Shown here: positions 24,856 through 33,562 of the stretch, piece after piece
How positions within the stretch are numbered: the stretch's first letter is position 1
Layout: every line of letters starts with the position of its first letter
Assembly (NCBI RefSeq): GCF_001458595.1
Contig: NZ_LN890327.1
Location: 1 to 53,935 of the forward strand
DNA from: Clostridium neonatale
GTDB lineage: Bacteria; Bacillota; Clostridia; Clostridiales; Clostridiaceae
DNA: 53,935 nt
Reading direction: 5' to 3'
Translations under genes and position numbers: made by a program
Notes under the pieces: model-generated
The model's input: only the letters and a program-made list of their open reading frames with translations
Databases searched by the model: none
What the model was told of the DNA's origin: nothing

Positions 24856-26418
24856 ATGTCAGATATAGATGTTATAAAGGAAAATGTACAATTCGAGCAA
24901 TTGATTAGAGAAAATAGTTCAAACATAGTCTTAAAGGATGAATACTTAATTCCAGATACTCATCCTGATGTTCAAGAAATATTATGCATTGAGTCACGCC
25001 CAGTTATTATAAGCAAAGAAGTAGTAGGAGATAAAATAGTACTAGAAGGAAAGGTTGAATATACCGCTATATATTTAGCTAGAGAAGATGGGTTAGTTGC
25101 TAATTCTGTTAGCTATACTCAAAAATTTACAAATAATATTGATTTGAATCAAGGTGAACATACAGTTATTTGTGAGGTTGAGGCTAAGGTAGAACATATT
25201 GAAGCAATGATAATGAATGAGAGAAAGATATCTATTCAAGGAATCTTAGGAATTGAATGGGAGCTTTATAAGAGCAAAGGGTTTGAATTTGTAAAGGATA
25301 TTGAGGGGAATGATGAGGTTCAAGTACTTAAAAAAACAGAGACAATAAATAGAATACGTGCTAGTGAAGAAATAGAGCTTGATGGAAAGTCAATGATTAG
25401 AGTGGGAATGGATAAACCACAAATAAATAAAATTTTAAAATGTTCATTATTATTGCATAAAAAGGAAATTAAAATCGTAGAGGATAAAATATACATTGGA
25501 TGTTATTGTAAAATAAACATATTGTATAAGGGAGACGAATATAAAGACATAATTTGTTTAGAAGATGATGTTTATTTATCCAAAGAAGAAAGTATAGATG
25601 GCATAACATCAGACATGATACCATCAATATTTTTTGATATAGTCGATGATGAGATTTTACTAGAAGAAGATGATTTAGGCGAAGTTAGAATAATAAATTG
25701 TGATTTTCTAGTTAAAGCAAATGTAAAGATATTTTCTAAGGAAAGCATTGATACTATCAAAGATGCATATTCACCAAAATTTTTAATGGGGCTTAGAAAA
25801 GATCAATATGAAGTTGGAATGCTTCAAGGTGCAAATACTACAGAAGCAATTGTAAAAGATGGTATTCAATTAAAAGAAAATGATTTGAGACCAGAACAAA
25901 TTATATCCACAAATGCTACTGTTATTTTAACAGATAAAGAAGTTAAGAAAGACAGAGTTGAAGTTGAAGGTATAATTAAAGTAGATATATTATATAAAAC
26001 GACAGAAGAAGATAAGTATCTATCAGATATAAAGGCTGAAATTCCATTCACAACCATGATAGATATATTGGGGTCAGATACTGGAATGAAGTCAATAGTA
26101 AGAAGCAGCTTAGAAAATATTGAATCATTTTTGGAAAGTAATAGCATATCAGTAAAAGCAACAGTTGCATTATCAGCAAAAGTGCTTTATGAAGTTCAAA
26201 AGGAGTTTATTTCTGATGTAACTGAAGAAGAGGGGGAACAACCAGAAAAGAAAGCTAGTATAACAATTTATGTTGTTGGAGAAGGAGATACTCTTTGGAA
26301 ATTAGCAAAGAAGTATAATACAACAATTGATGAGCTAGTTAAGATTAATTCAATAGAAAATATCGATTATATTGAGGTAGGAAGTAAATTAATAATACCA
26401 GGAAGAGCAAAATTTTAG
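24856..26418 (+). CDS. sipL: SipL-type spore coat assembly protein (SPOCS/DUF3794 repeats plus LysM)
   Basis: A 520-residue protein. Three DUF3794 (SPOCS) regions can be traced: an N-terminal one with DEYLIPDTHPDVQEIL, a middle one around residues 180-300, and one around 340-430. A LysM domain closes the protein (YVVGEGDTLWKLAKKYNT to KLIIPG, about 474-518). In C. difficile SipL binds the coat ATPase SpoIVA through its LysM domain and is needed for coat attachment to the forespore. GGGAGG precedes the ATG. Neighbours yabG and veg support the assignment. A 20-bp terminator follows. Confidence 0.92.
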   Translation: MSDIDVIKENVQFEQLIRENSSNIVLKDEYLIPDTHPDVQEILCIESRPVIISKEVVGDKIVLEGKVEYTAIYLAREDGLVANSVSYTQKFTNNIDLNQGEHTVICEVEAKVEHIEAMIMNERKISIQGILGIEWELYKSKGFEFVKDIEGNDEVQVLKKTETINRIRASEEIELDGKSMIRVGMDKPQINKILKCSLLLHKKEIKIVEDKIYIGCYCKINILYKGDEYKDIICLEDDVYLSKEESIDGITSDMIPSIFFDIVDDEILLEEDDLGEVRIINCDFLVKANVKIFSKESIDTIKDAYSPKFLMGLRKDQYEVGMLQGANTTEAIVKDGIQLKENDLRPEQIISTNATVILTDKEVKKDRVEVEGIIKVDILYKTTEEDKYLSDIKAEIPFTTMIDILGSDTGMKSIVRSSLENIESFLESNSISVKATVALSAKVLYEVQKEFISDVTEEEGEQPEKKASITIYVVGEGDTLWKLAKKYNTTIDELVKINSIENIDYIEVGSKLIIPGRAKF

Positions 26419-26429
26419 AAAAATATTTT

Positions 26430-26479
26430 AAGAAGAGTTATTAAATAATTTGGAGATTATTTAATAACTCTTCTTTTAT
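26430..26479 (+). terminator. Strong terminator after sipL
   Basis: Two perfect 20-base arms (beginning AAGAAGAGTTATT) around a 6-base loop, with a TTTT tail. Confidence 0.93.
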
Positions 26480-26590
26480 AAAATTTATAACTGGACTACC
26501 AGTTTACTTTTAGTATACATCTATTTTTTTGAATAATTATCTTGTTAGTGGAAACAATATGAAATGCATCATGATATGAGGTGAGTAATA

Positions 26591-27436
26591 TTGAAAGAAC
26601 TATTAAGTGGAAATTTAATAATTATTGGTGGAGCTGAAGATAAAGAAGGAAGAAAAGAGATACTAAAAAAAGTTTGTAGTTGCATTGATAAGGATAAAGA
26701 TATTTTATTAGTAGCAACAATAGCGACAGAATATCCCAAAGAAGCAGCCAATAAGTATAGAAAAGTTTTTGAAGAATTAGAAGTAAAAAATATAAAAATA
26801 TTAGATATTAGTGAAAGAAGAGATGCTTTTGAAGAAGAAAATAAAAATTTGATAAAAGAAGCATCACTAATTTTCTTTACAGGAGGAGACCAATTAAGAA
26901 TAACTAGTTTAATTGGAGGAACTTCTGTTTATGATGCGTTGAAAGATGCATGTGAGCTAGGTGCATATATAGTGGGGACATCAGCTGGAGCATCTGTTAT
27001 GAGTGATACTATGATTGTTCAAGGTGATGATGAAGACTCTCCAAGAAAATGCACTTTAAAAATGGCACCAGGGCTAGGGTTAATTAAAGATGTTATAATA
27101 GATCAGCATTTTGCCCAAAGGGGAAGAATAGGAAGGTTATTAACAGGTATTGCACAAAATCCAGAAGTATTAGGAATAGGAATTGATGAAAATACTGCAA
27201 TAATAGTTGAAAAGAATGGAATGATAGAGGTTATTGGGGAAGGGGCTGTCTATTTTGTAGATGGTAGTAAGATTACATATACAAATGTTTCAGAACTAAA
27301 AAGTGATGAAATTTTAAGCATGCATAATGTTATATTACATGTACTCACAGAAAATAATAAATTTGATCTTATAAAAAAGATGCCTTTTGAGGAGGAAAAA
27401 ACTAGCTATGAAAATAATACAAAAGAGAATATATGA
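26591..27436 (+). CDS. cphB: Cyanophycinase
   Basis: A 281-residue serine exopeptidase of family S51. The nucleophile elbow is GTSAGAS, and flanking blocks FFTGGDQLRI and DQHFAQRGRIGRL match CphB. It cleaves cyanophycin, multi-L-arginyl-poly-aspartate, to beta-Asp-Arg dipeptides in the cytosol. It starts with TTG, 5 bases after GAGGTGAG; no in-frame ATG is better placed. Its last 29 bases overlap the start of cphA, whose ribosome site lies inside it, so the two are translationally coupled. Confidence 0.95.
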   Translation: MKELLSGNLIIIGGAEDKEGRKEILKKVCSCIDKDKDILLVATIATEYPKEAANKYRKVFEELEVKNIKILDISERRDAFEEENKNLIKEASLIFFTGGDQLRITSLIGGTSVYDALKDACELGAYIVGTSAGASVMSDTMIVQGDDEDSPRKCTLKMAPGLGLIKDVIIDQHFAQRGRIGRLLTGIAQNPEVLGIGIDENTAIIVEKNGMIEVIGEGAVYFVDGSKITYTNVSELKSDEILSMHNVILHVLTENNKFDLIKKMPFEEEKTSYENNTKENI

Positions 27437-30035
27437 AGGGAAAAATATATATTCTCATAAAAAATGTATAAGGATAGATGTAGATTTAGAAGGTTATTGT
27501 GAAACTCCAAGTAATAAGATACCAAATTTTAATTTTAATCTGCTAAAAATTATTCCAGAATTAAATGAACATAGATGTGGTATTGATGAAGATCGTGGAT
27601 TCGTTAAAAGACTTGAAGAAGGAACTTATTTAGCACATGTATGTGAACATACTATTATTGCATTGCAAAATAGATTAGGCATTGATGTTGCATATGGAAA
27701 GGCACGTGAGATAGAGGGAGATTTCTATTATATTATTGTACAATATGAATATAAAAAAACAACTTTAGAAATTATCAATTTAGCTATTGATTTAATGAAT
27801 TCGTTAATAAAACAAGAAGCAATAAATTTTGAAGAAAGACTCTCTTTTGTAAGAAGTATTTTATTGAAAGAAGAAATAGGTCCTAGTACAAAAGCTATAT
27901 GTAATGCTGCAAAAGAATATAATTTACCAGTGATTCAATTGGCTAATAGTGGTATTTATCAAATCGGATATGGAAAAATGGGAAGGCTTATTGAAGCTAC
28001 AATAGGAGAAAAGACTAGTTGTTTATCAGCAGATATATCATGCGATAAATTATTAACAAAACAATTGTTAGAAATTCAAAATATACCAGTGGCACAAGGC
28101 TATAAGATTTTTAATATTGTAGATTTATTAAAAAAGGCAGATGAAATAGGATATCCAGTTGTGTTAAAACCACAATTTGGAAGTAAGGGGAAAAATGTAT
28201 TACTTAATATACAAAATGAAAAGCAATTATTAAAATCATATGAAGTATTAAAAAAAGAAATTAAAGATATAATAATAGAAAAATTTTTTGTAGGGAAGGA
28301 TTATAGAATTTGTTTAGTAAATTATAAAGTAGTAGCTGTTTCTTTAAGAATGTCCCCATCTGTTATTGGTAATGGAAAAGATAATATAAAGACTTTAATA
28401 GAAAGGTTAAATGAAGATCCCCGAAGAGGAGAAGATCATGAAAAACAATTAACCAAAATAAAGATTGATACTGAATTACTATTATCGTTGAAAAAAAGAA
28501 ATTTATCATTAGATTACATACCAAGGATGGATGAAAATATAATTTTAAGAGAAAATGCTAATATATCTACTGGAGGCATTGCAATAGATTGTACTGATGA
28601 TATATGTGAGGAAAATATAGATTATTGTATACGTGCAGCTAAAGTATTAGGGTTAGATATTTGTGGTATAGATATATGTGCAAAAGATATAGGTATACCT
28701 ATAGATTTTAATGATGGGATAATAATGGAGATTAATGCTGCTCCAGGAATAAGGATGCATGAATATCCATGTGAAGGAAAAAAACGTGATGTTGGAAAGT
28801 CAATAGTTGAAATGTTGTATAATGGACATCCTAAAAATATACCTGTTATATCTATAACTGGTACTAATGGAAAGACTACAACATCTAGATTGATAAATCA
28901 TACATTAAGTATGATAGGATATAATGTTGGAATGACTTGTACAGAGGGAATATATATTAATAAAAAATGCATACATCATGGCGACGATTCAGGATTTGAT
29001 AGTGCTAAAGCTGTGCTATTAAACAAGGATGTTGATTTTGCAGTGTTAGAGACAGCAAGAGGTGGTATAATAAAAAAGGGATTGGCTTATAATCTAGCAG
29101 ATGTAGCGATTATAACTAATATAACAAATGATCATCTTGGACTCAATGGAATTAATTCAATTGAAGATTTAAGCTTTGTAAAATCATTAGTTGGAGAAGC
29201 TGTTAAAGAAGATGGGTATGTAGTTATAAATGCAGATGATGAATACAGCAGGAAAATAATTCCGAGAATAAAAAGTGAAAAAATATATTTTTCTAAAAAT
29301 AAAAATAATGAGCTTGTTAAAGAAAATATAGTTAATGGAAAAATAGCTATATTTGTAGAAGATAATAAAATAGTTGTTATAAATAAAAATAAGAAATATG
29401 AGATCATAGAAAATGATAAATTACCGATATCATACAATGGAATGCTTGAATATAATATTGAAAATGCTATGGCTGCATGTGCAGCATTAGTTGGATTAAA
29501 AATAGATTATTGTGTTATAAGTAAGGCATTTATGAATTTTGAACTAAATGGATCTGAGAATTCTGGAAGATTTAATGTATATGATTATAATGAAAGAAAG
29601 ATAATCTTAGATTACGGTCATAACTTTGAAGGATATAATGCAGTATTGAATTCTTTAAATAAAATCAAAAATAAAAATAATATAATAGGAGTTATTGGAG
29701 TTCCAGGAGATAGACAGGATGAAATGATAGACCAAATAGGAGCATTATGCTCAGAAAATTTAGATAAGATAGTAATAAAAGAGGATATTGATAAGCGTGG
29801 AAGAAAAGAAGGAGAAATAGCCGGCTTATTAAGTCAATCTATATTAAAGAGAAATAAAGAAATTAAGCCAAGAATTTGTTTAGATGAAGTGAAAGCATTA
29901 GAAGAAGCATTAAACATAAGTAAAAGAGGGGATATAATTATTGTATTCTACGAAAAGCTTAGGCCACTTTTAGATTTTATAAACAATAATAAAGAAATAA
30001 ATAATGAATCAGATTTAAAATATGGTGATATATAA
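27408..30035 (+). CDS. cphA: Cyanophycin synthetase
   Basis: An 875-residue, three-part enzyme. The N-terminal domain (~1-160) is followed by an ATP-grasp domain (~200-470; GYPVVLKPQFGSKGKNV and EINAAPGIRMHEYP) that adds aspartate, and a Mur-ligase-like domain with P-loop GTNGKTTT at 485-492 that adds arginine. The length is typical. It makes the nitrogen store cyanophycin. The ATG at 27408 follows AGGAGG within cphB. I recall published work in C. perfringens that ties this pair to spore assembly, and the neighbours here (sipL, spoIIR) agree. Confidence 0.96.
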   Translation: MKIIQKRIYEGKNIYSHKKCIRIDVDLEGYCETPSNKIPNFNFNLLKIIPELNEHRCGIDEDRGFVKRLEEGTYLAHVCEHTIIALQNRLGIDVAYGKAREIEGDFYYIIVQYEYKKTTLEIINLAIDLMNSLIKQEAINFEERLSFVRSILLKEEIGPSTKAICNAAKEYNLPVIQLANSGIYQIGYGKMGRLIEATIGEKTSCLSADISCDKLLTKQLLEIQNIPVAQGYKIFNIVDLLKKADEIGYPVVLKPQFGSKGKNVLLNIQNEKQLLKSYEVLKKEIKDIIIEKFFVGKDYRICLVNYKVVAVSLRMSPSVIGNGKDNIKTLIERLNEDPRRGEDHEKQLTKIKIDTELLLSLKKRNLSLDYIPRMDENIILRENANISTGGIAIDCTDDICEENIDYCIRAAKVLGLDICGIDICAKDIGIPIDFNDGIIMEINAAPGIRMHEYPCEGKKRDVGKSIVEMLYNGHPKNIPVISITGTNGKTTTSRLINHTLSMIGYNVGMTCTEGIYINKKCIHHGDDSGFDSAKAVLLNKDVDFAVLETARGGIIKKGLAYNLADVAIITNITNDHLGLNGINSIEDLSFVKSLVGEAVKEDGYVVINADDEYSRKIIPRIKSEKIYFSKNKNNELVKENIVNGKIAIFVEDNKIVVINKNKKYEIIENDKLPISYNGMLEYNIENAMAACAALVGLKIDYCVISKAFMNFELNGSENSGRFNVYDYNERKIILDYGHNFEGYNAVLNSLNKIKNKNNIIGVIGVPGDRQDEMIDQIGALCSENLDKIVIKEDIDKRGRKEGEIAGLLSQSILKRNKEIKPRICLDEVKALEEALNISKRGDIIIVFYEKLRPLLDFINNNKEINNESDLKYGDI

Positions 30036-30058
30036 AAATAATATTCCAACAACTAAAT

Positions 30059-30087
30059 TAGACAGGATTTTTTACCTATGATACAAT
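30059..30087 (+). promoter_or_regulatory. Sigma-A promoter of ispE
   Basis: TAGACA (30059-30064), 17 bases ending TGA, then TACAAT (30082-30087): one mismatch in each box and an extended -10. Confidence 0.7.
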
Positions 30088-30118
30088 AATATAAAAAATG
30101 TAAAGAAAGGGTATTAAC

Positions 30119-30961
30119 ATGAAAATTAAGGCTTATGCCAAGATAAATATTTCTTTAGATGTTGTTGGAAAAAGAGAAGATGGATATCATTTATTAGAAA
30201 TGATAATGCAAACAATAGATTTATATGACATAGTAGAAGTAAAAAAGGTGAAAAATGGCATACAGTTAGAATGTGATAAATATTATGTTCCTACAGATGA
30301 AAGAAATATAGCTTATAAGGCAGCAATGATTTTTAAAGAGCATTTTGGAATAGATGAAGGTGTTTATATTAATATAAAGAAGAATATTCCAGTCTCTGCC
30401 GGGTTGGCAGGTGGAAGCACAGATGGGGCTGCAGTTTTAAAACTTATGAATAAGATATTTAACATCAATGCGTCAGATGAAGAACTAAGAAAAATGGCTG
30501 TTAAGTTAGGAGCTGATGTTCCGTATTGCATTAATGGAGGTACAGCATTATGTGAAGGAATTGGTGAACAAATTACACAATTAAAACCTTTTAAAGATAA
30601 GATTTTAGTTTTAATTAAACCTCCTTTTGGAGTATCTACTAAAAATGTTTATAAAGAATTTGACTTATCTAAGGTAATACTTCACCCTAAGACTAAAGAG
30701 CTAATAAAAAATATGGAAGAAGATAATTTAGAATTTGTTGCAAATAATATGAAAAATTTATTAGAGAATGTTACTTTAAGAAGACATAAAACTATAGCTA
30801 ATATAAAAGAAGGCGCTAGAATGAAAGAATGTTTAGGCACAATGATGAGCGGCAGTGGGCCAACTGTTTTTGCTTTCTTTGATGATATGTATAAGGCTCA
30901 GTTATGCTATGATTATATGAAAGATAAATATAAAGATGTATTTATAACAAGAACAATTTAA
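30119..30961 (+). CDS. ispE: 4-diphosphocytidyl-2-C-methyl-D-erythritol kinase
   Basis: A 280-residue GHMP kinase. The first motif is KAYAKINISLDVVGKREDGYH, abridged here as KINISLDV...DGYH, and the ATP loop PVSAGLAGGSTDGAA is at about residues 91-105. The third motif MMSGSGPTVFAFF is near the C-terminus. It phosphorylates CDP-methylerythritol in the MEP isoprenoid pathway. AAAGAAAGGG precedes the ATG. It has its own vegetative promoter and is followed by spoIIR with a forespore-type promoter. Confidence 0.96.
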   Translation: MKIKAYAKINISLDVVGKREDGYHLLEMIMQTIDLYDIVEVKKVKNGIQLECDKYYVPTDERNIAYKAAMIFKEHFGIDEGVYINIKKNIPVSAGLAGGSTDGAAVLKLMNKIFNINASDEELRKMAVKLGADVPYCINGGTALCEGIGEQITQLKPFKDKILVLIKPPFGVSTKNVYKEFDLSKVILHPKTKELIKNMEEDNLEFVANNMKNLLENVTLRRHKTIANIKEGARMKECLGTMMSGSGPTVFAFFDDMYKAQLCYDYMKDKYKDVFITRTI

Positions 30962-30970
30962 TACTTAGAT

Positions 30971-30999
30971 GTATAAAACACCTCCTAGTGGTAATAATT
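30971..30999 (+). promoter_or_regulatory. Probable sigma-F promoter of spoIIR
   Basis: GTATA (30971-30975), 14 bases, then GGTAATAATT (30990-30999), which follows the sigma-F/G pattern GGnRAnAnT. spoIIR is a classic sigma-F target in B. subtilis. Confidence 0.65.
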
Positions 31000-31021
31000 T
31001 CAACTACAAGGGGGTTTAGTT

Positions 31022-31738
31022 ATGAAAAAATTGAAATGTAAATATTTATTATTAATATTAATTTTGAGCTATATTACAAATATACTTATGAGTTGTGATA
31101 TAAATTTAGATAAAGCTAGTACTGTAAATTTTATAAGTAATAAAAATAATTTAACGGTTCAAGAAAGCAGCACAAAACTAAGAGTATTAAATTATAATGA
31201 CGTAAAGGATTCGTTAATTAGATTTCATGTTATTGCAAATAGTGATACTGATGAAGATCAAGCATTAAAGATAAAGGTAAAAAATAAAGTGATAGAATAT
31301 TTATATCCATATCTTAGTAACTCTTCGTCTATAGAAGAATCAAGAAAAATAATTATAGATAATGAAGATAAGGTTAAACAAATTGCTCAAAAAGTTATTA
31401 AAGACAACAACTATAGTTATGGTGTAAAATTAGAATTGTCACATGAAAACTTTCCTGAAAAATCATATGGTAATATAGTACTACCGCAAGGAAACTATGA
31501 GGCTTTTAGAATAATCATTGGAAGTGGACAAGGAAGAAATTGGTGGTGTGTTATGTTTCCGCCATTATGCTTTGTAGATGAATCTAAGGCGGAGGTACAG
31601 TATGATAAAACAGAAGAAAGTTTAGCTAAAGTTGAAAAAAAGGATAAGAGCGATAGTGAGAATAATAAAATAGAGACTGACAAACAAGAAATAAAATATA
31701 AGTTTAAGATTGTTGAAATATTGAAAAGTATATTTTGA
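31022..31738 (+). CDS. spoIIR: Stage II sporulation protein R
   Basis: A 238-residue exported protein with an N-terminal hydrophobic segment (about 7-24). The SpoIIR domain follows: LIRFHVIANSDTDEDQALK, then LPQGNYEAFRIIIGSGQGRNWWCV and MFPPLCFVD. It is made in the forespore and signals across the septum to trigger SpoIIGA processing of pro-sigma-E in the mother cell. A Lys/Glu/Asp-rich tail of about 40 residues follows the domain. AAGGGGG lies 7 bases before the ATG, and a sigma-F-type promoter precedes it. Confidence 0.95.
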   Translation: MKKLKCKYLLLILILSYITNILMSCDINLDKASTVNFISNKNNLTVQESSTKLRVLNYNDVKDSLIRFHVIANSDTDEDQALKIKVKNKVIEYLYPYLSNSSSIEESRKIIIDNEDKVKQIAQKVIKDNNYSYGVKLELSHENFPEKSYGNIVLPQGNYEAFRIIIGSGQGRNWWCVMFPPLCFVDESKAEVQYDKTEESLAKVEKKDKSDSENNKIETDKQEIKYKFKIVEILKSIF

Positions 31739-31774
31739 CAATTAAAAATAAAGCATAAATTTATAAATATTAGA

Positions 31775-31976
31775 ATGTAAATTCTTACAAATTTACTTGT
31801 TTTATAGGAGCTAGATGGAATTATTTAAGGAAACATCTTTATCAGTAGATTAAGATGGGCTATAATGCTAGGCTCGTACCTCACGAAGCATTATATGCCA
31901 AGGAAACACCTACTCATATTTATTCGTAGGTGTAAGCGATTCGCACCAAATATAAAATTTGGGCTCTCTGCTTAAC
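31775..31976 (+). repeat. Structured repeat element, modules in order A-B
   Basis: A leader (31775-31826, about 79% identical to 47432-47483 by eye) contains GTAAATT...AATTTAC and ends GGAATTATTTA. Module A (31827-31899) has hairpins ACATCTTTATC...AAGATG and GGGCTATAATGCT...AGCATTATATGCC. Module B (31900-31975) has ACACCTAC...GTAGGTGT, then TAAGC...GCTTA enclosing CCAAAT...ATTTGG. Both modules open with AAGGAAAC. No coding potential is seen. The leader hairpin may also terminate spoIIR. Confidence 0.75.
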
Positions 31977-32024
31977 AAAATAATATTTGAATATTTATAA
32001 TAAAAATATAATAGGGGGATTAGT

Positions 32025-33014
32025 ATGGTAAGAGCACTAGCTATGATATCTGGAGGTCTGGATAGTATATTAGCAGCAAGGTTAATAAAAGAGCAAGGAA
32101 TTGAAGTAATAGGTATTTGTTTTAGATCATACTTTTTTAATGAAGAAAATGCAAAAAGAATGACAAAACAAATTGGAATAAGGTTGGAAGTAGTTGACTT
32201 TTCAAAAGAACACTTTGAAATGGTTAAGAATCCTAGTCATGGATGGGGAAAAAATATGAACCCATGCATAGATTGCCATTCTATGATGATGAGATATTCA
32301 GGTGAATTATTAGAAAAATTTAATGCAGATTTTATAATTACTGGTGAAGTATTGAATCAAAGACCAATGTCACAAAATAAATCAGCATTAAATATTGTAA
32401 AGAAACAATCAGGATTTAGTGAAAAGATTTTAAGACCACTTTGTGCTAAGAATTTAGATCCAACACCTATGGAAGTGAATGGACTTGTAGATAGAGAAAT
32501 GTTATTAGATATTTCAGGGAGAAGCAGAAAAGTACAAATGGAACTAGCAGATAAGTGGGGAATAAAAGATTATCCTTCACCAGCTGGTGGATGCAAACTT
32601 ACGGATCCAAATTACTCTATACGATTAAAGGAATTAGTGGAAAGAAAAGAAAATGTTACAGAAAAAGATATACATTTATTGAAATACGGAAGACATTTCA
32701 TAACAGATGATAAAACCAAAATAATAGTTACTAGAACTGCTGAAGAAGGTGAAAGCATAAAAGTTTTATTAAATAAGAATGATCTTATGTTTTTAACTAG
32801 CAAATATAATGGAGCAATGGTAATAATTCCAGAAGGGAATAATCCTACAGAAAATGATATTATAATAGCTTGTAGAATGGCAGTTAGATATAGTAAAGGA
32901 AAAGATGAGGAAAGCGTAGAGGTAAAATTTGGACGAGTATCTACTAACTTTTCTGATAAAAGATTAGTAGACTGCATAACTCAAGAAGAACTTGATAAAT
33001 ATAATATTAACTAG
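32025..33014 (+). CDS. PP-loop ATPase, tRNA-thiolation (MnmA/ThiI-like) family
   Basis: A 329-residue protein. The PP-loop SGGLDS is at 9-14, followed by a Rossmann-like domain with NPCIDCHSMMM, FIITGEVLNQRPMSQ and SPAGGCKLTD. The Cys residues in PCIDC and GGC are candidate sulfur-transfer residues as in tRNA thiolases. The C-terminal ~120 residues form a separate alpha/beta domain. It lacks the THUMP domain of true ThiI. The likely role is adenylation and sulfur transfer on tRNA, but the substrate is not shown. GGGGG precedes the ATG. DUF1934 follows 49 bases on, probably co-transcribed. Confidence 0.8.
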   Translation: MVRALAMISGGLDSILAARLIKEQGIEVIGICFRSYFFNEENAKRMTKQIGIRLEVVDFSKEHFEMVKNPSHGWGKNMNPCIDCHSMMMRYSGELLEKFNADFIITGEVLNQRPMSQNKSALNIVKKQSGFSEKILRPLCAKNLDPTPMEVNGLVDREMLLDISGRSRKVQMELADKWGIKDYPSPAGGCKLTDPNYSIRLKELVERKENVTEKDIHLLKYGRHFITDDKTKIIVTRTAEEGESIKVLLNKNDLMFLTSKYNGAMVIIPEGNNPTENDIIIACRMAVRYSKGKDEESVEVKFGRVSTNFSDKRLVDCITQEELDKYNIN

Positions 33015-33063
33015 ATACAAATAATTTGTAGTATACATTGATATAATAAAACGGAGGAAATAA

Positions 33064-33486
33064 ATGAAGAAAAAGGCGGTTATTACGATAAAAAGTAATA
33101 CTTTAGAAAATGATGATGATTTGGTAGAAGTTGTAAGTGTTGGAGAGTTTGAAAAAATTGATGATGGATTTGTTGTTAAATATGATGAAACGGAAATTTC
33201 TGGAATGGATGGCACAGAAACAACTATGATCATAAAGGAAGATTCCTTTGATTTGATAAGAGAAGGAACTACAGAAACAAAAATGGAATTTAAGAAAAAT
33301 AAAGAAAATATAGTATTATATAAGACTCCATATGGTATTATGAATATTAAGACATATACTAAGGGATTATATATAGATGTAAATGAATGCGGTGGGACTG
33401 TAGAGCTTGCTTATACACTAATACTAGAAGAAGAACAAGTCGTAAAAACAAATTTATTTGTTAATATTGTTGCTGAGAACAATTAA
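33064..33486 (+). CDS. DUF1934 (YwiB-like) beta-barrel protein
   Basis: A 140-residue protein matching DUF1934: paired strands with VKYDETEISGMDGTETTMII, the TPYGIMNIKTYT segment and a final ELAYTLILEEE. The family has a calycin-like barrel and no settled function. It is widespread in Firmicutes. ACGGAGG lies before the ATG. An insertion sequence begins 77 bases after its stop. Confidence 0.85.
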   Translation: MKKKAVITIKSNTLENDDDLVEVVSVGEFEKIDDGFVVKYDETEISGMDGTETTMIIKEDSFDLIREGTTETKMEFKKNKENIVLYKTPYGIMNIKTYTKGLYIDVNECGGTVELAYTLILEEEQVVKTNLFVNIVAENN

Positions 33487-33506
33487 AATATACATACTTT
33501 AGGAAT

Positions 33507-33555
33507 AAAACTATTAGGATGTTACTTTAATAATATTCTATAGTTTTATTTTTTA
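33507..33555 (+). terminator. Probable terminator after the DUF1934 gene
   Basis: AAAACTAT (33507-33514) pairs with ATAGTTTT (33540-33547), followed by ATTTTTTATT. The loop is long. Confidence 0.6.
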
Positions 33556-33562
33556 TTACTAG

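Noticed and set aside
30976..31018. Hairpin (CACCTCC...GGGGG) as terminator between ispE and spoIIR
   Set aside because: Pairing is imperfect and the bases are explained better by a sigma-F promoter and the spoIIR ribosome site.
32025..33014. True ThiI (4-thiouridine synthase)
   Set aside because: No THUMP or rhodanese domain; only the PP-loop and cysteine features can be supported.
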